NCBI GenBank assembly: GCA_947069175.1
Contig: CAMTDV010000022.1
Span: forward strand, 39,599,027 to 39,663,026
Source: Scalesia atractyloides
Taxonomy: Eukaryota; Streptophyta; Magnoliopsida; Asterales; Asteraceae
DNA length: 64,000 nt
Reading direction: 5' to 3'
Program-made: the position numbers and the translations under genes
The notes under the pieces: model-generated
Told to the model about the DNA's origin: nothing
Database searches by the model: none
What the model saw: the letters and a program-made list of their open reading frames with translations, nothing else
Shown here: positions 37,376 to 49,747 of the stretch, one piece after another
How positions within the stretch are numbered: the stretch's first letter is position 1
How the letters are laid out: every line of letters begins with the position of its first letter

Positions 37376-40300
37376 CATTCTTAGATCGGGTGTGAACGAG
37401 CCTCGCCCTTCACATGTCCTCGTGCGTTGCATGCGTGTCATTGGGCCTAGCCCATGTCTTCATATGATTGGGCCTAGCACATGTAATTTATGTCATTGCT
37501 AGCCCATGTAATTTATATCATTGTGCCTAGTCCACGTCTTTATGTGATTGGGCCTACCCCAGGTAATTTATGTGTTTGTGTAATTGGGCCTTGCCCATGT
37601 CTTTTATATAATGGGCCTAGCCCAATTTATTTTCAAGAGCCCAAATGTTTATAAATCTTACACCTATTAATTTTTACTAAGTATAGACTTTTAGGCACAC
37701 TTATATACTTTTATAAATTCATTTAATAATTCTTATACATTTTAACTTTCTGTATTTTGATATCGTTAATATGTATATACGTTAAGTGTCTAAAATACAT
37801 CATTTTTAGAGTGTCGTCGTTGCCGTTATATATATATATATTCACGTCAAAAATCGCCAAACGTCGTAGTAACTCTTCATATTGGCGATTTGTTCGTTGG
37901 AAGGTTAGGGTTTAACCCTTGTCATTAAAACTTCCTTAATGACGGTTTAGGTCATTAATCGGGTTTAGTCCCGTTAATCACCCCGTTAATTATTCTTTAA
38001 ACGCGATTAGATTTTTAGAAAATTTTACCATAGTTTTCCCTAAACTATGGCGTTTTCCACGTTTCAAAAACGTATTTAAATCATGTTTAAACCCATAATC
38101 AAGATTAATACAATGAGATATTTATATATTTTTTAGAATTTTTAAGACACCATTTTTAGTTACATCTTCAAATCATTATTTCCACTTTAAACCTCCTTTG
38201 TTTACTACACTTTCTAAGATGATTATAACTTAAATCATGGTGTTCATTCCTTTTAAAAATCACACATATGTAGTAAATTATTTTTAAGTTGTAGTAATCT
38301 TCATGGATCATGAGGTTGATGATCTTGTTTGGATTTAAACATCACCATGTTTAAATCAGCATTTATATTGTTATTCAAACAAGATCATCCACTTTAAACA
38401 CCTTAATTTAACATAATCATCATCATCATGCTAACTAGTTAACACTAATACATATAATCAACACATAATAAACTGTATTAGTTTTATTATTAAGGTGAGG
38501 TTAGGGTTTTAAGTTGTATTTTTATTTACTTTCATGATGATCAACAAGTACTTTCATAAACTAGACATTATAAGAAGCCTAAATATGATGAAAGATTGTC
38601 TTACAAAGTTGCACAAGATTAGTGAAGATTAAGAAGAAGATGAAGCTCCAAAGAGTCCCCTAATGATCCTTTATGCTTGCAAACACTTTGTGTGATCTTG
38701 AAATGGCCTAACTAAGCTTGATTTTGGTCTTTTAATGTTCAAGAAAAGGATGATGATGGTGGTGGTGTTGAGCCGTGGGAAGAGAGAGAGAGAGATGGGA
38801 GGTTGTGTGTGTTATGAAAGGTGTAAATTATGATGAGAAGTGGTGGTGTAGTTGTTTATAAAGATCATGTATTACAAGTCTTTCAAACATCAACATAAGA
38901 TCTATGAACCATGCTTATAATCCCAGTTTTTCAACACAAATCAAGTGGGTGGGGGACCCACTTGAATCCGCCAAAATGAGGGGGGCTAACTGTAATTATT
39001 TTTTATAACATGTGATAAATTGGTAGATATTTAGGTGATTAGCTTAAGTACGAGATTAGGGATTGATCTTGTACCATTAGCAAGTAATTAGGGTTTAGGT
39101 TATTAATCAATGTTAATTAGTCCCCTTGACTAATTGGTATTAGTTTTGGTTAACAAAAACGTCACTAGTTCGCTCATCGGTACGATATCGGCTAGTATAC
39201 GAACTTTATTAGTTCGTACCGGAAGCTTTGGTTTTTTACTACTATAAGTGCCATGGCGTTATGGCACTTCCGACCTAGAAATATGCTTAACTAGTTCACT
39301 AGTCGAATATATATCGAGTTTGGACGACCGATACGCTTTCCGTCTAGTTTTCCGCTCGATATCGGCACTTATATATTTTGTCGTCGAACATTTTCGGGAG
39401 TTGTGTTTCCGTGACCTCAAGATAGTTGAAGGCCGGATCCCCAAATGAAGCTTAACTAGCTCTGTAGATTAATGTATGAGGTTATCGGCCATTGAAATCT
39501 TCGTCGGTTCGACAATCGGTCGCTTTCCGGTTAAGTTGTGCACTGCTTGTCGTACGACTGGAAACGATGTCTATTATGTATTTCTACCATTCTTATATTG
39601 TTTTAGGGTGTTTAGCATTGTTCTGTTATAATTCTGGAATCCGGAATATACCGAATTAATGTTGCGGACAAATTGAAATTGTCATCTTTTTGGTCGAAAC
39701 GGACAATTGTGTAATTTAGGCATTGACCGGAAAGTTATGTATTTTTGAAAAATGTGTTCCCACATTAGTGCTTTCATGTATATATGGACTCATTTAGGGC
39801 ATTACCATGTCGTTATTCATTGTTCTGTTTTGTTGATTTCGCTAATCTCAATTGTGCAATCGCGAATAGTGTGCCCAACACTTTTAGGGCATAGTTTTAT
39901 TTGTTTCACGTCGTAAAAGAAACCAGTGTATGTTCTGATCTGATTTACTTGCCCTAATACTGTGATATGACGTACGACTCAGTTATGAAATCAAATTACG
40001 ATAAAATGCATGAGATTATGTAATAAAAATAGTGATTAGATTGTACGGAATTACCGGTTATTTGCCATTTGTCACAAGAAGCTGACAGGCTGAGAAAAGA
40101 TAGAAAGCTCGATATGATTCAGAAAGTGTTGAACAAAAAGCTTGGTATAGATTTTGAAGCAGAATTTGATTTGATTGAGATTAAATAGGCTAATGAAAGA
40201 GCTGCTGAGAGGGCACAAAAAGCTGTAAAGCTGCAGCTGCAGCAGCTGGTAAGGGGAAAGAAAATTGATGATATCCCTATTCTAACACCAGTGCAAGAAG

Positions 40301-41960
40301 CTGAGCCTGAAACCGATATCTTTAAGTTTATTATGATATGACCAGTTATTGATGTACCATACGATTCTAAAAAGAAAGAAAAACCAATTAGAGACCTAGT
40401 GGTGGTTAATGAAGAGGAAGAGAAAGATGATGATGGTGATGATGATGTTGGTGGTGATAATAAGAAAGACGATGACGACAAAGGTGATAATAACGATGAT
40501 ACACAGGGGGTATTGGTTTGGTGGTTCAAGCAAAGATTAATGATTCATTTGACTATGATGCTTTTCTAAATGATGATGCTAATCAAGAAGATTCTCAAAG
40601 TAAGGGGGAGACAAAAGATTCTATGCACGAAGAAGAGCATATAAGAATCTTCATAGACGTTACTCCTATAACGACTGTTCCTGTTATGCAACAAAGAATG
40701 ATTAATATGGAGCACAGTGTTGAAGAAGGTGAGTTTGTACACAATTACACGAAAGAAGACATCGCTCAGATGTTAGGTATTGATGAGAGTTCGTTTAAAT
40801 TTGATTTTGAAGAAGAACTGAATAACATAAGCATTGCGAAGCCTAATGATTACGTGTATAGATAGGTGGAGGATGCTAATAATTACGATAATGTTGTTGT
40901 GGAGGATGATTCTGACGATGAGACTGTAAAATATTTTGGTGATGGAACAGATGACTTCCCAACATTCTAAGAAATGTTTAGCGAAGCTACTGATGATTTG
41001 TTAAAAAGAAAGGTGGAAGAAACGGTGAAAGATGGTAATCTGCTAAGACGTCTTACTAAAGAAGAAATTCTTGAAGCTAAGAAGACGTGGTTCAAAGAGT
41101 TGCCGAAAGAAAGAAAATTCTGACGACCGTTAGCGTTCTTTACACGAGATCAAGACAAGTCATTATGGGATATCTTAAGTTGGGGTTGGCTACTAGAGTT
41201 GAATGTTTATGATGTTAAAAGAGAGTTTGGAGTTCAATACTTCTGAACTTATGTGATATTCAAACATTGCCTTGGTGGGATGTTGAAGAGCTATGCCAGA
41301 TGAAATGCATCAATTATCAGATGAAGTGGAATGATAAGAGGTTATGGAAGTTGATCAGAATTGAAGCTGCACATGGTTTTCTAAACTAGAAGCCACACAT
41401 TCCTAAGAATATTATAAAGATCGATCCAGTCACAAAAGAGAAAGATGTTACTTTAATTGTGAAACGACCACACACGATGAAGAATATGTCGTTAATGAAG
41501 ATTGAACAAGATTTCAGTGAATTCTTCAAGTGGTGGCAGTATGATATTGAGAATATGGAAGCAGTGATCGTATTGAAAGTTGAACGTTTGTGGAGAGACT
41601 ATCAGGATTCTAGATCCAATGTGGTTGGTTAACTATTCAGGGAAGGATATTGAATGCCAATTCTATAACAAGATCTGTTATGAAGTGAAGGAAAAAGTTC
41701 AAGCGATGCAATACTATGGTGTAATCAATGTTTGCTACACACATGGTATTAATTCAGGCAAGATGTGGAAGTCGAAATGGCATGAATTAAAAGGTAAAGA
41801 GTTTAGGAAGCAGATGAGAAAAGAAGAACAAATTGAAGAAAAGATAAAGAAAACTTCAATCAAAAGATTTCAACTTATGAGGTGGGCACCGGCAACAAAT
41901 CAAACGCCTATTCCAAGTAAAGAACGTCAAAAGCCGAGAAAGAACTTCTTTGAAAGATAA
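34530..41960 (+). pseudogene. Sirevirus envelope-like ORF, decayed and split by a solo LTR
   Basis: The frame opens directly after a splice-acceptor-like TTTTGCAG. The N-domain (34530-35005) has LPITKAL and KGCFYRMGY, as at 3-530. Basic and acidic stretches follow (35248-35700), then a proline-rich region (35826-36059) and the start of a coiled coil (36113-36290). The ORF is cut at 36290 by the inverted solo LTR and resumes at 40077 in the coiled coil. An acidic region (about 40390-40620), a middle domain (to 41560) and the C-domain (41580-41960, LDPMWLVNY, ending NFFER) follow. Several stops are present, for example near 40187, 40338 and 40863. The role of this ORF in Sireviruses is unknown; it has no convincing viral glycoprotein signature here. 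Confidence 0.75.
36291..40076 (-). mobile_element. Solo LTR, same family as 17873-28488, opposite orientation
   Basis: On the plus strand it begins TGTCATACCC and ends CATTTGTCACA, the complement of the other copy's ends. Flanking five bases are CGAAG (36286-36290) and AGAAG (40077-40081), a target duplication with one mismatch, and the envelope-like coiled coil continues across it. It is 3,786 bp, shorter than its partner mainly because of a smaller GGGCCTAGCCC array and loss of a segment around the partner's copia insertion site. A long AT microsatellite lies at 37315-37372. Confidence 0.82.
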
Positions 41961-42027
41961 AGTTAATGTTATAACGTATTGAAGATTGAATACTGATCAA
42001 GACTATGGCAATATCCAAGGGGGAGTT

Positions 42028-42417
42028 TGATGATACAGTATGTCTATCGCTTACGTCTTTGAGTCATGTCTGTGTCTGTAACAGGGCTTATGTTAGATTT
42101 GAAATTGTATGTTTCACTTCGTACGAAGGTAGCTTAGTAGTCAACTTCATACGAAGTTGATTCACTTTGTATGAAGTTAACAATCTCAGTTTGCACGAGG
42201 TTAATCGTCGATATAGTGTCATGTGTTCATAGTTTTCTTAGTTTTGGAGTTCCCGGAAGGGAAATGCTCCAATTTCTCCAGCTTGTAAAGATGTATACTC
42301 TTTCAGTATGAATGAATAATTAGACTTCTACTTCTACTCCGTTCTTAATAACATTCTACCGAATTAGTTCTTTTCTACCTAAACTTCCGTCTAATCCTGT
42401 CGGTTCCAGGACTATCA
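42028..42417 (+). repeat. 3' LTR of the nested Sirevirus
   Basis: The LTR starts TGATGATACAGTATG after the purine tract and ends CCAGGACTATCA, followed by target duplication AGTCC. It has three palindromes instead of the four in the 5' LTR. The differences from the 5' LTR indicate an insertion that is not recent. Confidence 0.9.
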
Positions 42418-42760
42418 AGTCCCATACCTTGCAATGGTCTCAGTCAATAACAATCGACCCTCCGTAAGGGCCAACGTTCTCGATGGTCACGACCATGTTG
42501 GTCACAGCTAACTTTTTCCAGGCCACCACTCTGAGCCTCGTTGGTCATGACCATATTGGTCACTGCTGGTTCTCGCCAGGCCACGACTCCGAGTTCTGGC
42601 TCTGATACCAATGTACATACCAAACGAGAGAACTCAACCCAAAAGACTAGTCTTGTGGGTGAGGGAGCCCATTTGGTATATAAACCCCACATTAGTGCCT
42701 ATACAACCAATGTGGGACAGGTCTCATACCCTTGTAATGGTCTTAGTCCATAACACTTTT

Positions 42761-44490
42761 TCAACCAGCCCAATAACCCTCTCCTAACATACCCAAGCCA
42801 TTTTTGTTTTTCCTCGTCTCCGCCCCAAAAAGAGATCCTACGAAGTTCCTCTAGAGCGTCAAGACGCACTTTGTAGCTCTATACAATGAAAAATAATATA
42901 ATGGAAAATATCCAAAACGGATTTTATACGAGTTGCTCGACCCCCCACTAGTAAAGTTTTGGACTTCCATTTCGACAATCTACCTTTAATACAATAAATT
43001 ACGCCTTTCTAATGCCTAGCTTGATTCATTTTTGCCCCAATCAAAAGACCAAGATATTTGCATGGGAATTTTCCAATGTTATAATTAATTTCGTTCATCA
43101 TATTTGTTACCATAGATTCCTCTATCCCGATCTCGAACAAGTGAGATTTTTATGACCCAACTTCAGCCCGGAAATGAGGTAAAAGCAAATCATGAGCCTA
43201 ATTATATTCCTTACATTGTTCTCACCCCATTCCCCCATGAACATGACATCATCCCCTACATCAAATAAGTTAAATTAGGCCCATTATTCGGTAATTTAAT
43301 CCCTTTAATACAACCAATTGTAGCCGCCTTTTCCATAAACACGGTTAAAGCTCTCAATAATAAAAATAAAGATTCCATCGCTATAATAAAAATAAACGGG
43401 GATAGTGAATCACCTTAATGGACCCTCCGATAACATTGGAATTCGAGGGTAGGAGACCCGTTTATTAGTACCGATGCCCTAGATGATACAAGAATACCAC
43501 ACACCCACTTTCTCCATAACTTTGGAAAGCACATTTGTGATAAAATGGAGTCGGTAGTTTTATCGTGTCATAGGCTTTTTCAATGTCAATCTTGAGTATG
43601 AATGCTTGTTTATTTAATTTTTTGTCCCATGAGAGCATTTCATTGATAATTAATGGTCTATCAAGTATGTTTCTATTTGCTAGAAACCCAAATTGATTCT
43701 CGAAGACCACCGTTAGTTCTAGTTGCGAGAGTCTTTGATTTATATTACCTTAGATATATATCCTATAAGGTTAATTGAGAGATAATCATTAAAGGAAATA
43801 GGATCAGTAGCTTTCTTTTGGTATTAGTGCCAAAAAATATGACCCGCATCCTCTACAAATCTCCCCATCAGGGTGGACCTTTTACATGAATTTTTGGAAG
43901 ACAACTTTAAGCAACTCCAAAAAGTGTTTCAGAAACCCGATATGAAAACCATCTAGGCTCGGTGCTTTATTGCTATCATGATCCTAAACCGCGTCTTTAA
44001 TCTCTTTTAATGAGAACGATACCACCAAGCCATTCGCTTGACAACTTGATAATTGCTTCAAATTTGGACACGAGAAAGTAGGTCTTTGTGCCACCGGTTT
44101 CCTAAATTTGAAAGCAAAGAATTTACGAGCTTCATGTTTTATCTATGTAGGATCCGTCACCCATACACCATTTATGGTCACCCATACACCATTTATGATC
44201 ACCGATAACCTCTTGTCCAAATTATTTTGATTAATTGACCCATGAGAAAAGGCCAAGTTCTCGTCTCTTTCCATCGCCACTTCACCCTTGATTTTTGTTT
44301 TAAATCGCTCGCTTTGATTTCTTTTAATTCCCCATATACTGTTTGCTTTCCACCCAATCCAACTTTTCTGCCTCAGTCAAAAGTCTTTCCTCGATAATTA
44401 AATCTACGGCATTATTTTTTTATTCCAATATCTTAACTCTTCATTCTCCTTATCTTTTTCAGACGCCAACCAATTTTTTATAGAGAAATT
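42761..44490 (-). pseudogene. LINE reverse-transcriptase gene, 5' part
   Basis: Reading minus strand from the right: a linker with EIKASDLKQKS-type sequence and MERDENLAFSHGLINQ near 44220-44350, then the RT block QFGFLANRNILDRPLIINEM with LKIDIEKAYDTIK at 43550-43700, then LEELRRISFWGGDEEKQKW near 42800-42860. This is the typical plant LINE order and joins the 15725-16451 piece. The endonuclease part is missing and many stops are present. Confidence 0.88.
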
Positions 44491-44526
44491 CCTGTATATA
44501 TATAGAGAGAGAGAGAAAGTGTAAAA

Positions 44527-44736
44527 TACAATATTGCTTAACGTACGAGCGTACGCTGTGAAATTACGCATGTTGTAAAACTCAAACCCTAATCCCGCAT
44601 GTTATACTTATGTAATGAAGCATGTTATAATTATGTAATGAAGCATGTTATGGTTTTCAACATGCGTGATTAGGGTTTTGAGTTTTACAATGTGCGTAAT
44701 TTCACAGCGTACGTTCGTACGTTATATAATATTGTA
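44527..44736. mobile_element. 210-bp fold-back MITE
   Basis: Inverted repeats of about 78 bases (44527-44604 and 44657-44736) begin TACAATATT and share ACGTACG and GCTGTGAAATTACGCA. The centre holds a duplicated TATGTAATGAAGCATGTTAT. Nearly the whole element is one hairpin. A 210-bp copy is at 60595-60804 in the duplicated segment. Confidence 0.8.
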
Positions 44737-44757
44737 CATTAACCGACCTCATATATA

Positions 44758-44798
<41 letters not shown>

Positions 44799-44890
44799 TC
44801 GCAAATAAACATCATACTTAAGTAGATGAAAAAAAAGCTTCCTTCACTTCTAATATTAAGGCCAATTTGTATGTTAACCCATTTGTATTT

Positions 44891-46355
44891 GATCCTTACA
44901 CTAGAAGTTAAAACCCAATAATATTACAACCTAATATGATTCTTAAACTCATTAAGCTATTTAAAAAAAGTACTAACATATTACCCTTTAACCTTTTAGT
45001 TTTGGCCAATTGAAACTCGACTTTTAGTTAATCCAATAATAATTCATGCGTCACCCTTGTACCATTAACGTGCCACCCTTGTTGGTACAGTTGTTATGTC
45101 CATTCAAAGCAAAGACTCGAAACCATTTTTTAATTACTTATTTTTTAGAGTCTGTGAAACTTTCTATGGCTTGTTTGAGGTTGCTCACACTTTCCCTCAT
45201 TGTTAACTTACTGTTCGTGTACGAAACAAATCGTTTTCTTTGAGGTGAATTGTTCACGAAAATTGTATCCGAATCTTTTAAGCGCTTAGGTGGGTTTACA
45301 AAGTCTTCATCATCAAAAGAAACAACTAGCACTTATCGGTTACCTATATGTTTTCAAAAATGTAGAAATAGTGAAATGCGAGACTGCCAAATGCTCAACA
45401 TAACCGTACATCTATAATCACATATTAGAAACAGTGAAATACAAAAATATAGTAACAAATGATCAATTTAACCCAACATTTATAATCACGTACAATGTGC
45501 AAGCAATAACAAATGCTCAATGTAACTAACCCTATATTTAAAATCACATATTAGATACACAACAAATAGGTAAATCATGTAGCAGATACTCAATGTATGC
45601 CTATATCTAAAATCACGTATCAGATAAACAACAAATAGCTAAATCACGTATCAGATAGAAAAAAATAGCTAAATAACGTAGAGATACTCAATGTATGCCT
45701 ATATCTAAAATCACGTATCAGATACTTAAAAAATAGCTAAATCACGTAGCAGATACTCAATGTATGTCTATATCTAAAAGCATGTATCATATACAAAACA
45801 AATAGCGAAATCACGTAACAAATACCAAATGTATGTCTTCATGTATCATATACAACAATGAATAGCTAAATCACGTAGCAGATACTCAATGAATGCTTAA
45901 TTCTAGAATCACGTTTCATAGACAACAACGCAATAGCTAAATCTAGAGTCATTTACTGTCAGTTGTTTTAACACATGGTCTGTCATTATTCTTCTTAGTT
46001 CTTTGTTCCTTAGTTTGCAAGGTTACCGTTGTATTGCTTGTACTTATAAATAAAAAAATTGTAGTTAAATTCATTTTCATAAAATTTAACCATAGAAACT
46101 ATGTAATGTAATTACCTTCATCTTTTCTCTTTTTCTTAGTCTCCATTTTAGTTTTGTATGTTTCTGAAGGTCATTTATTTCTACTTATGAAGTTAATGAC
46201 GTATTTAGATTAATCCTACTATTAAATTGAATATAGAGAATAACGTAATGCACTTATGTTGATATTTCATTGAACAATCCATGCCAATTTCACGTTGAGA
46301 AATGATTGAGCGATTTAGGGTGTTTTCGCTTTCGTGATTTCGTGTTCTTTGTTAT
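44891..46355. other. Spacer between duplicated segments, with a tandem array
   Basis: No gene can be supported. 45370-45960 is an imperfect tandem array, roughly 75-90 bases per unit, built on AAATCACGTATCAGATAC and ACTCAATGTATG. A minus-strand open stretch 45138-45332 (FDDEDFVNPPKRLK) lacks an ATG and resembles nothing I know. A minus-strand ATGGAGACTAAGAAAAAG at about 46141 opens a Lys-rich stretch that cannot be joined to anything. Confidence 0.45.
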
Positions 46356-47118
46356 TCATTTAGGGCATTAGCATGTTGTTATTCATTGTTCTGTTTCGTT
46401 TTAGCTGTTTCGCTAATCTCAATTGTGCAATCGCGAATAGTGCGCCAAACACTTTTAGGGCATAGTTTTATTTGTTTCACGTCGTAACAGAGACCAGTGT
46501 ATGTTCTGATCTGATTTACTTGCCCTAATAATGTGATATGACGTACGACTAAGTTATGAAATCAAACTACGATAAAATGCATGAGATTATGTAATAAAAA
46601 TAGTGATTAGATTGTACGGAATTACCGGTTATTTGCCATTTGTCACAAGAAGCTGACAGGCTGAGAAAAGATAGAAAGCTCGATATGATTCAGAAAGTGT
46701 TGAACAAAAAGCTTGGTATAGATTTTGAAGCATAATTTTATTTGATTGAGATTAAATAGGCTAATGAAAGAGCTGCTGAGAGGGCACAAAAAGCTGAAGC
46801 TAAAGCTGCAGCTGCAGCAGCTGGTAAGGGGAAAGAAAAAATTGATGATATCCCTATTCTAACACCAGTGCAAGAAGCTGAGCCTGAAATCGATATCTCT
46901 AAGTTTATTATGATATGACCAGTTAGTGATGTACCATACGATTCTAAAAAGAAAGAAAAACCAATTAGAGACCTAGTGGTGGTTAATGAAGAGGAAGAGA
47001 AAGATGATGATGGTGATGATGATGTTGGTGGTGATAATAAGAAAGACGATGACGACAAAGGTGATAATAACGATGATACACAGGGGGTATTGGTTTGGTG
47101 GTTCAAGCAAAGATTAAT

Positions 47119-49747
47119 TGTCACACCCCGACCCGCAGCGGATAAGGTGATCGGGGCATGATTGGGTTATCATCAAAGCTCATGACATTTATTATGCGTT
47201 TCATATTCTTTAATACAAATTAAATTGAAATTTACAATAAAGGTTACAACTGTTCTAACTAACAATCTAAACTTCTTTGTTCTCTTCTAAGGCATATCCT
47301 ATGTTTTCCTTGCTTCAACCTGTTCACCTGTATCATGTGTAAAAAGGTTTTTGGATCAACATAATGTTGGCGAGTGAATCCTATGGAAACATTTGAACGA
47401 ATATATTTAAATTGATTATGAAATATGTGCACAACCAAACATGAGTAAAGATAGATGTAAACTTGATCAACAATCATAAGATATTAAGTGAAACACACAT
47501 GAACAATAATGGAACATTTAGAGGCACGCGATGCTCAACTCGTCTCTCACGAGGAACTGAGGGGGCCTAATGAATGAATTGCATAACCATGATAATATGA
47601 ATGACACAACTACAAACAATACAAACTCAATGATATACACATAAACAATAATGAATTTGATTTGTAGCACGCGTTGTTCAACTCGTCTTCCACGAGGAAC
47701 TGATGGGCTTAATGTATGAGTTTCATATAATATGACAAAGGAAATAAGTAAATCACAACAATAAAAACAATCTAAGTTTAAGTCATGATGTGGTATGGCA
47801 CGAGTTTAAATAAATAAATTGATTATTTTCATAACACATGACACACCCCAAAACGTGTAATTTAAAAGGGGGAGTTGTAAGATTCACTCACAGTGGGTGC
47901 GTTCGGTTGATGACGTTGAATGTACGCGAAGTGGTTTTAACCACGAGTGAGATTAACCTAGATAAATCGCATTATGGTTTGGTAAGTAAACGGATTTTAT
48001 TCATCTATTTTAGTAGGATTGTTGGGTGTATTTTTGTGAGTTTGAGGCTATTTTCTAACCTTAAAAATGTTATTTTTAAGTATTTTTAATTGATTTTTAA
48101 TTAAAATAATTAAATAAAAAAAATAATAAAAAAATGATTTTTTTTTCTGACCGTTGACTATTTGACTTGACCGTTGACCGGTTCAATTCGGAATACAAGT
48201 GCGCTGGGTGAGGCTCGAACCCGAGACCTCCCGTACGCGTGCACGCAGCTCTACCAACTGAGCTACGTGTCTAACCCGTTATATATCTGATTTTAATTAT
48301 ATATATATATTAATTAGTTTAAACCGAAAATCATTTTATTTTAAAAACAGTTTAAATCATTTCGGCGGTGCGCTCCACAGGTCTCGAACCCGGGACCTGT
48401 GGTTTAATCTAACACACAGTCCACCGCTGGACTGTGTGTTTAACATGTTATATAATTCGATTTTTATTATACTTAAATACAAATTAGATATTTCCTTTTC
48501 TGCCTTATTTAAAAGAAGAGATAATTGTCCGAGTCGGTGCAGAAGACCGGACTCGAACTCGTGACCAGTGATATAAACAAACACACAGTCCACCGCTGGA
48601 CTGTGTGTCTAACTTGGTTATTATTCCGATTATTAATATACTTAACATATAACTGTGGCGACCCGGTTCGGTTTTAAAAAAAAATGATTTTTATTAAGGC
48701 AGCGTGTGAAACGGGATTCGAACTCGAGACCTTTAAATGTTTAACGTGCACACAGTCCACCGCTGGACCTGTGTGTCTAACCCGATTAGTTTCTTGATTT
48801 ATTTTATACTTATATGTTACGGAAGTACATCATCTTCTTCAATCAAGATAGAACCAGAGATAAAGTCTGACTGTTTCGAGTTTTATTCAAGTTCCTTAGC
48901 GTCTTACAGTTCATTAAGGTGAGATAAATGTGAAAAGGAAAAGAAATTGGCGGAGAAGTATACCGACTGGACCCTCTGATTTCCGGCAGAACTCTGGCGA
49001 CAGCAATCAACTCCGGCGTCAGGTGTCTTGCAGCAGCAAGTCTCCGGAAAACTTGGAAAAAGTATGGGTATCTCCGGTATAAGCTTCAGGGGCTCAGTGA
49101 GGTTCAGAAATAAGGAAATCGGTTTTCCGGCGACGAACAGAAAAGTTCCGGCGAGTGGAATTACGCCGAGGAAAAGTGTGGTTTTGAGCGAAAAGGTTTG
49201 CAATGGGTTTAGGGTGAATTTATAGGGGAAAACGTCGAAGCACTTGGTCTGATTCCCGACTGGGTTCATTGATTTAAATTTTCCGGCGGTTATAATTTTG
49301 GTCGCGGACTTCAAACATCGGTTATAACCGATGTCCTAATAATAACTTACGTTATAACTGAAAATGGTGATAAAAACTCGCGAGATTTCCGGGATTCCGA
49401 CGACTGAACTAAAGGGGCGCCGATTTTGAATTCGTAATGTCATTATATCAATTAAAAGATTCTATTATTTACCAAACACAACAAGTGGCGCAGTGGTTTG
49501 TGTGTGTGTGTTAAGACATGTATCCGGACCGCTCGTTGACCCGGGTTCGAAACCCGGCAGAAGTATTATATTTTTATTTTGCGATTTTTGACAGTTTTTC
49601 AAAAACTAATTATATATTCTTGTATAATAATTGATTACGTATCGTTTAAAATCATTTCGGGCATTTAATTCGCAACGAAAATTTTGACTGACTGTTCGGT
49701 TGATAAACGGAGCGGGTTTGGTAAATCCGTTTTTGACGGATGTTACA
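47119..49747 (-). repeat. 3' LTR of the gag-only element
   Basis: 2,629 bp; read on the plus strand it begins TGTCACACCCCGACCC and ends GACGGATGTTACA. It contains five tRNA-like modules (48200-48790 and 49486-49562). It has one-base indels relative to its partner that cancel in total length. Confidence 0.92.
48200..49562. repeat. tRNA-like A/B-box modules within the LTR
   Basis: Minus-strand modules lie near 48205-48270, 48366-48440, 48536-48614 and 48712-48782; one plus-strand module lies at 49486-49562. The first has a near-perfect A box (complement of GCTCTACCAACTGAGCTA, 48248-48265) and B box (complement of GGCTCGAACC, 48212-48221). The others share CAGTCCACCGCTGGACTGTG and TCGAACCCGGGACC types. 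They recur in the right LTR (55050-56410). None folds by eye into a normal tRNA. Confidence 0.65.

Larger units (their letters stand above)
16571..42417 (+). mobile_element. Sirevirus-type Ty1/copia element, gag lost, with nested insertions
   Basis: 5' LTR 16571-16984 and 3' LTR 42028-42417 are bounded by target duplication AGTCC (16566-16570 and 42418-42422). The initiator tRNA-Met primer site follows the 5' LTR, and the polypurine tract CCAAGGGGGAGTT (42015-42027) precedes the 3' LTR. In order it has a leader, decayed protease, integrase, RT and RNase H (29086-32455), a long spacer, and a decayed envelope-like ORF. Removing the two solo LTRs and the copia element leaves about 11.4 kb. No gag core is recognisable, so it could move only with outside help, if at all. 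Confidence 0.9.
16457..42755 (-). mobile_element. TRIM with 144-bp LTRs, split by the Sirevirus
   Basis: The right LTR (42612-42755, TGTACATACC to CATAACA) matches a left LTR made of 16457-16570 plus 42423-42452, also 144 bp once the Sirevirus and its duplicated AGTCC are removed. Target duplication CTTTT lies at 16452-16456 and 42756-42760. On the minus strand the primer site is the complement of TGGCTCTGATACCA (42597-42610). The 160-bp interior (42453-42611) is mainly a direct repeat of about 57 bases (from about 42487 and 42544). It encodes nothing. The LTR carries a TATA-like TTGGTATATAAA. Confidence 0.88.

Noticed and set aside
17873..40076. A single 22-kb transposon with long terminal inverted repeats
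   Set aside because: Each arm has its own flanking target duplication, and the centre is the middle of the host Sirevirus, continuous with sequence outside the arms.
40119..40529. 136-codon minus-strand Ser-rich frame, also at 46738-47124
   Set aside because: Antisense of the acidic Asp-rich region of the envelope-like ORF.
34530..41960. Remnant of an infectious virus
   Set aside because: The ORF follows a copia pol and precedes a retrotransposon LTR; no glycoprotein signature is visible, so it is treated as the Sirevirus third ORF.
44580..44700. Telomere-like AAACCCTAA motifs
   Set aside because: They are single copies in the MITE arms and in LTRs, not tandem telomeric repeats.
45138..45332. 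Possible host exon with acidic and basic residues
   Set aside because: Lacks an ATG, has no convincing splice sites or similarity I can name, and lies among repeats.
48200..49562. Possible tRNA genes
   Set aside because: A and B boxes are recognisable, but acceptor and anticodon stems do not form by eye and every module recurs in both LTRs.
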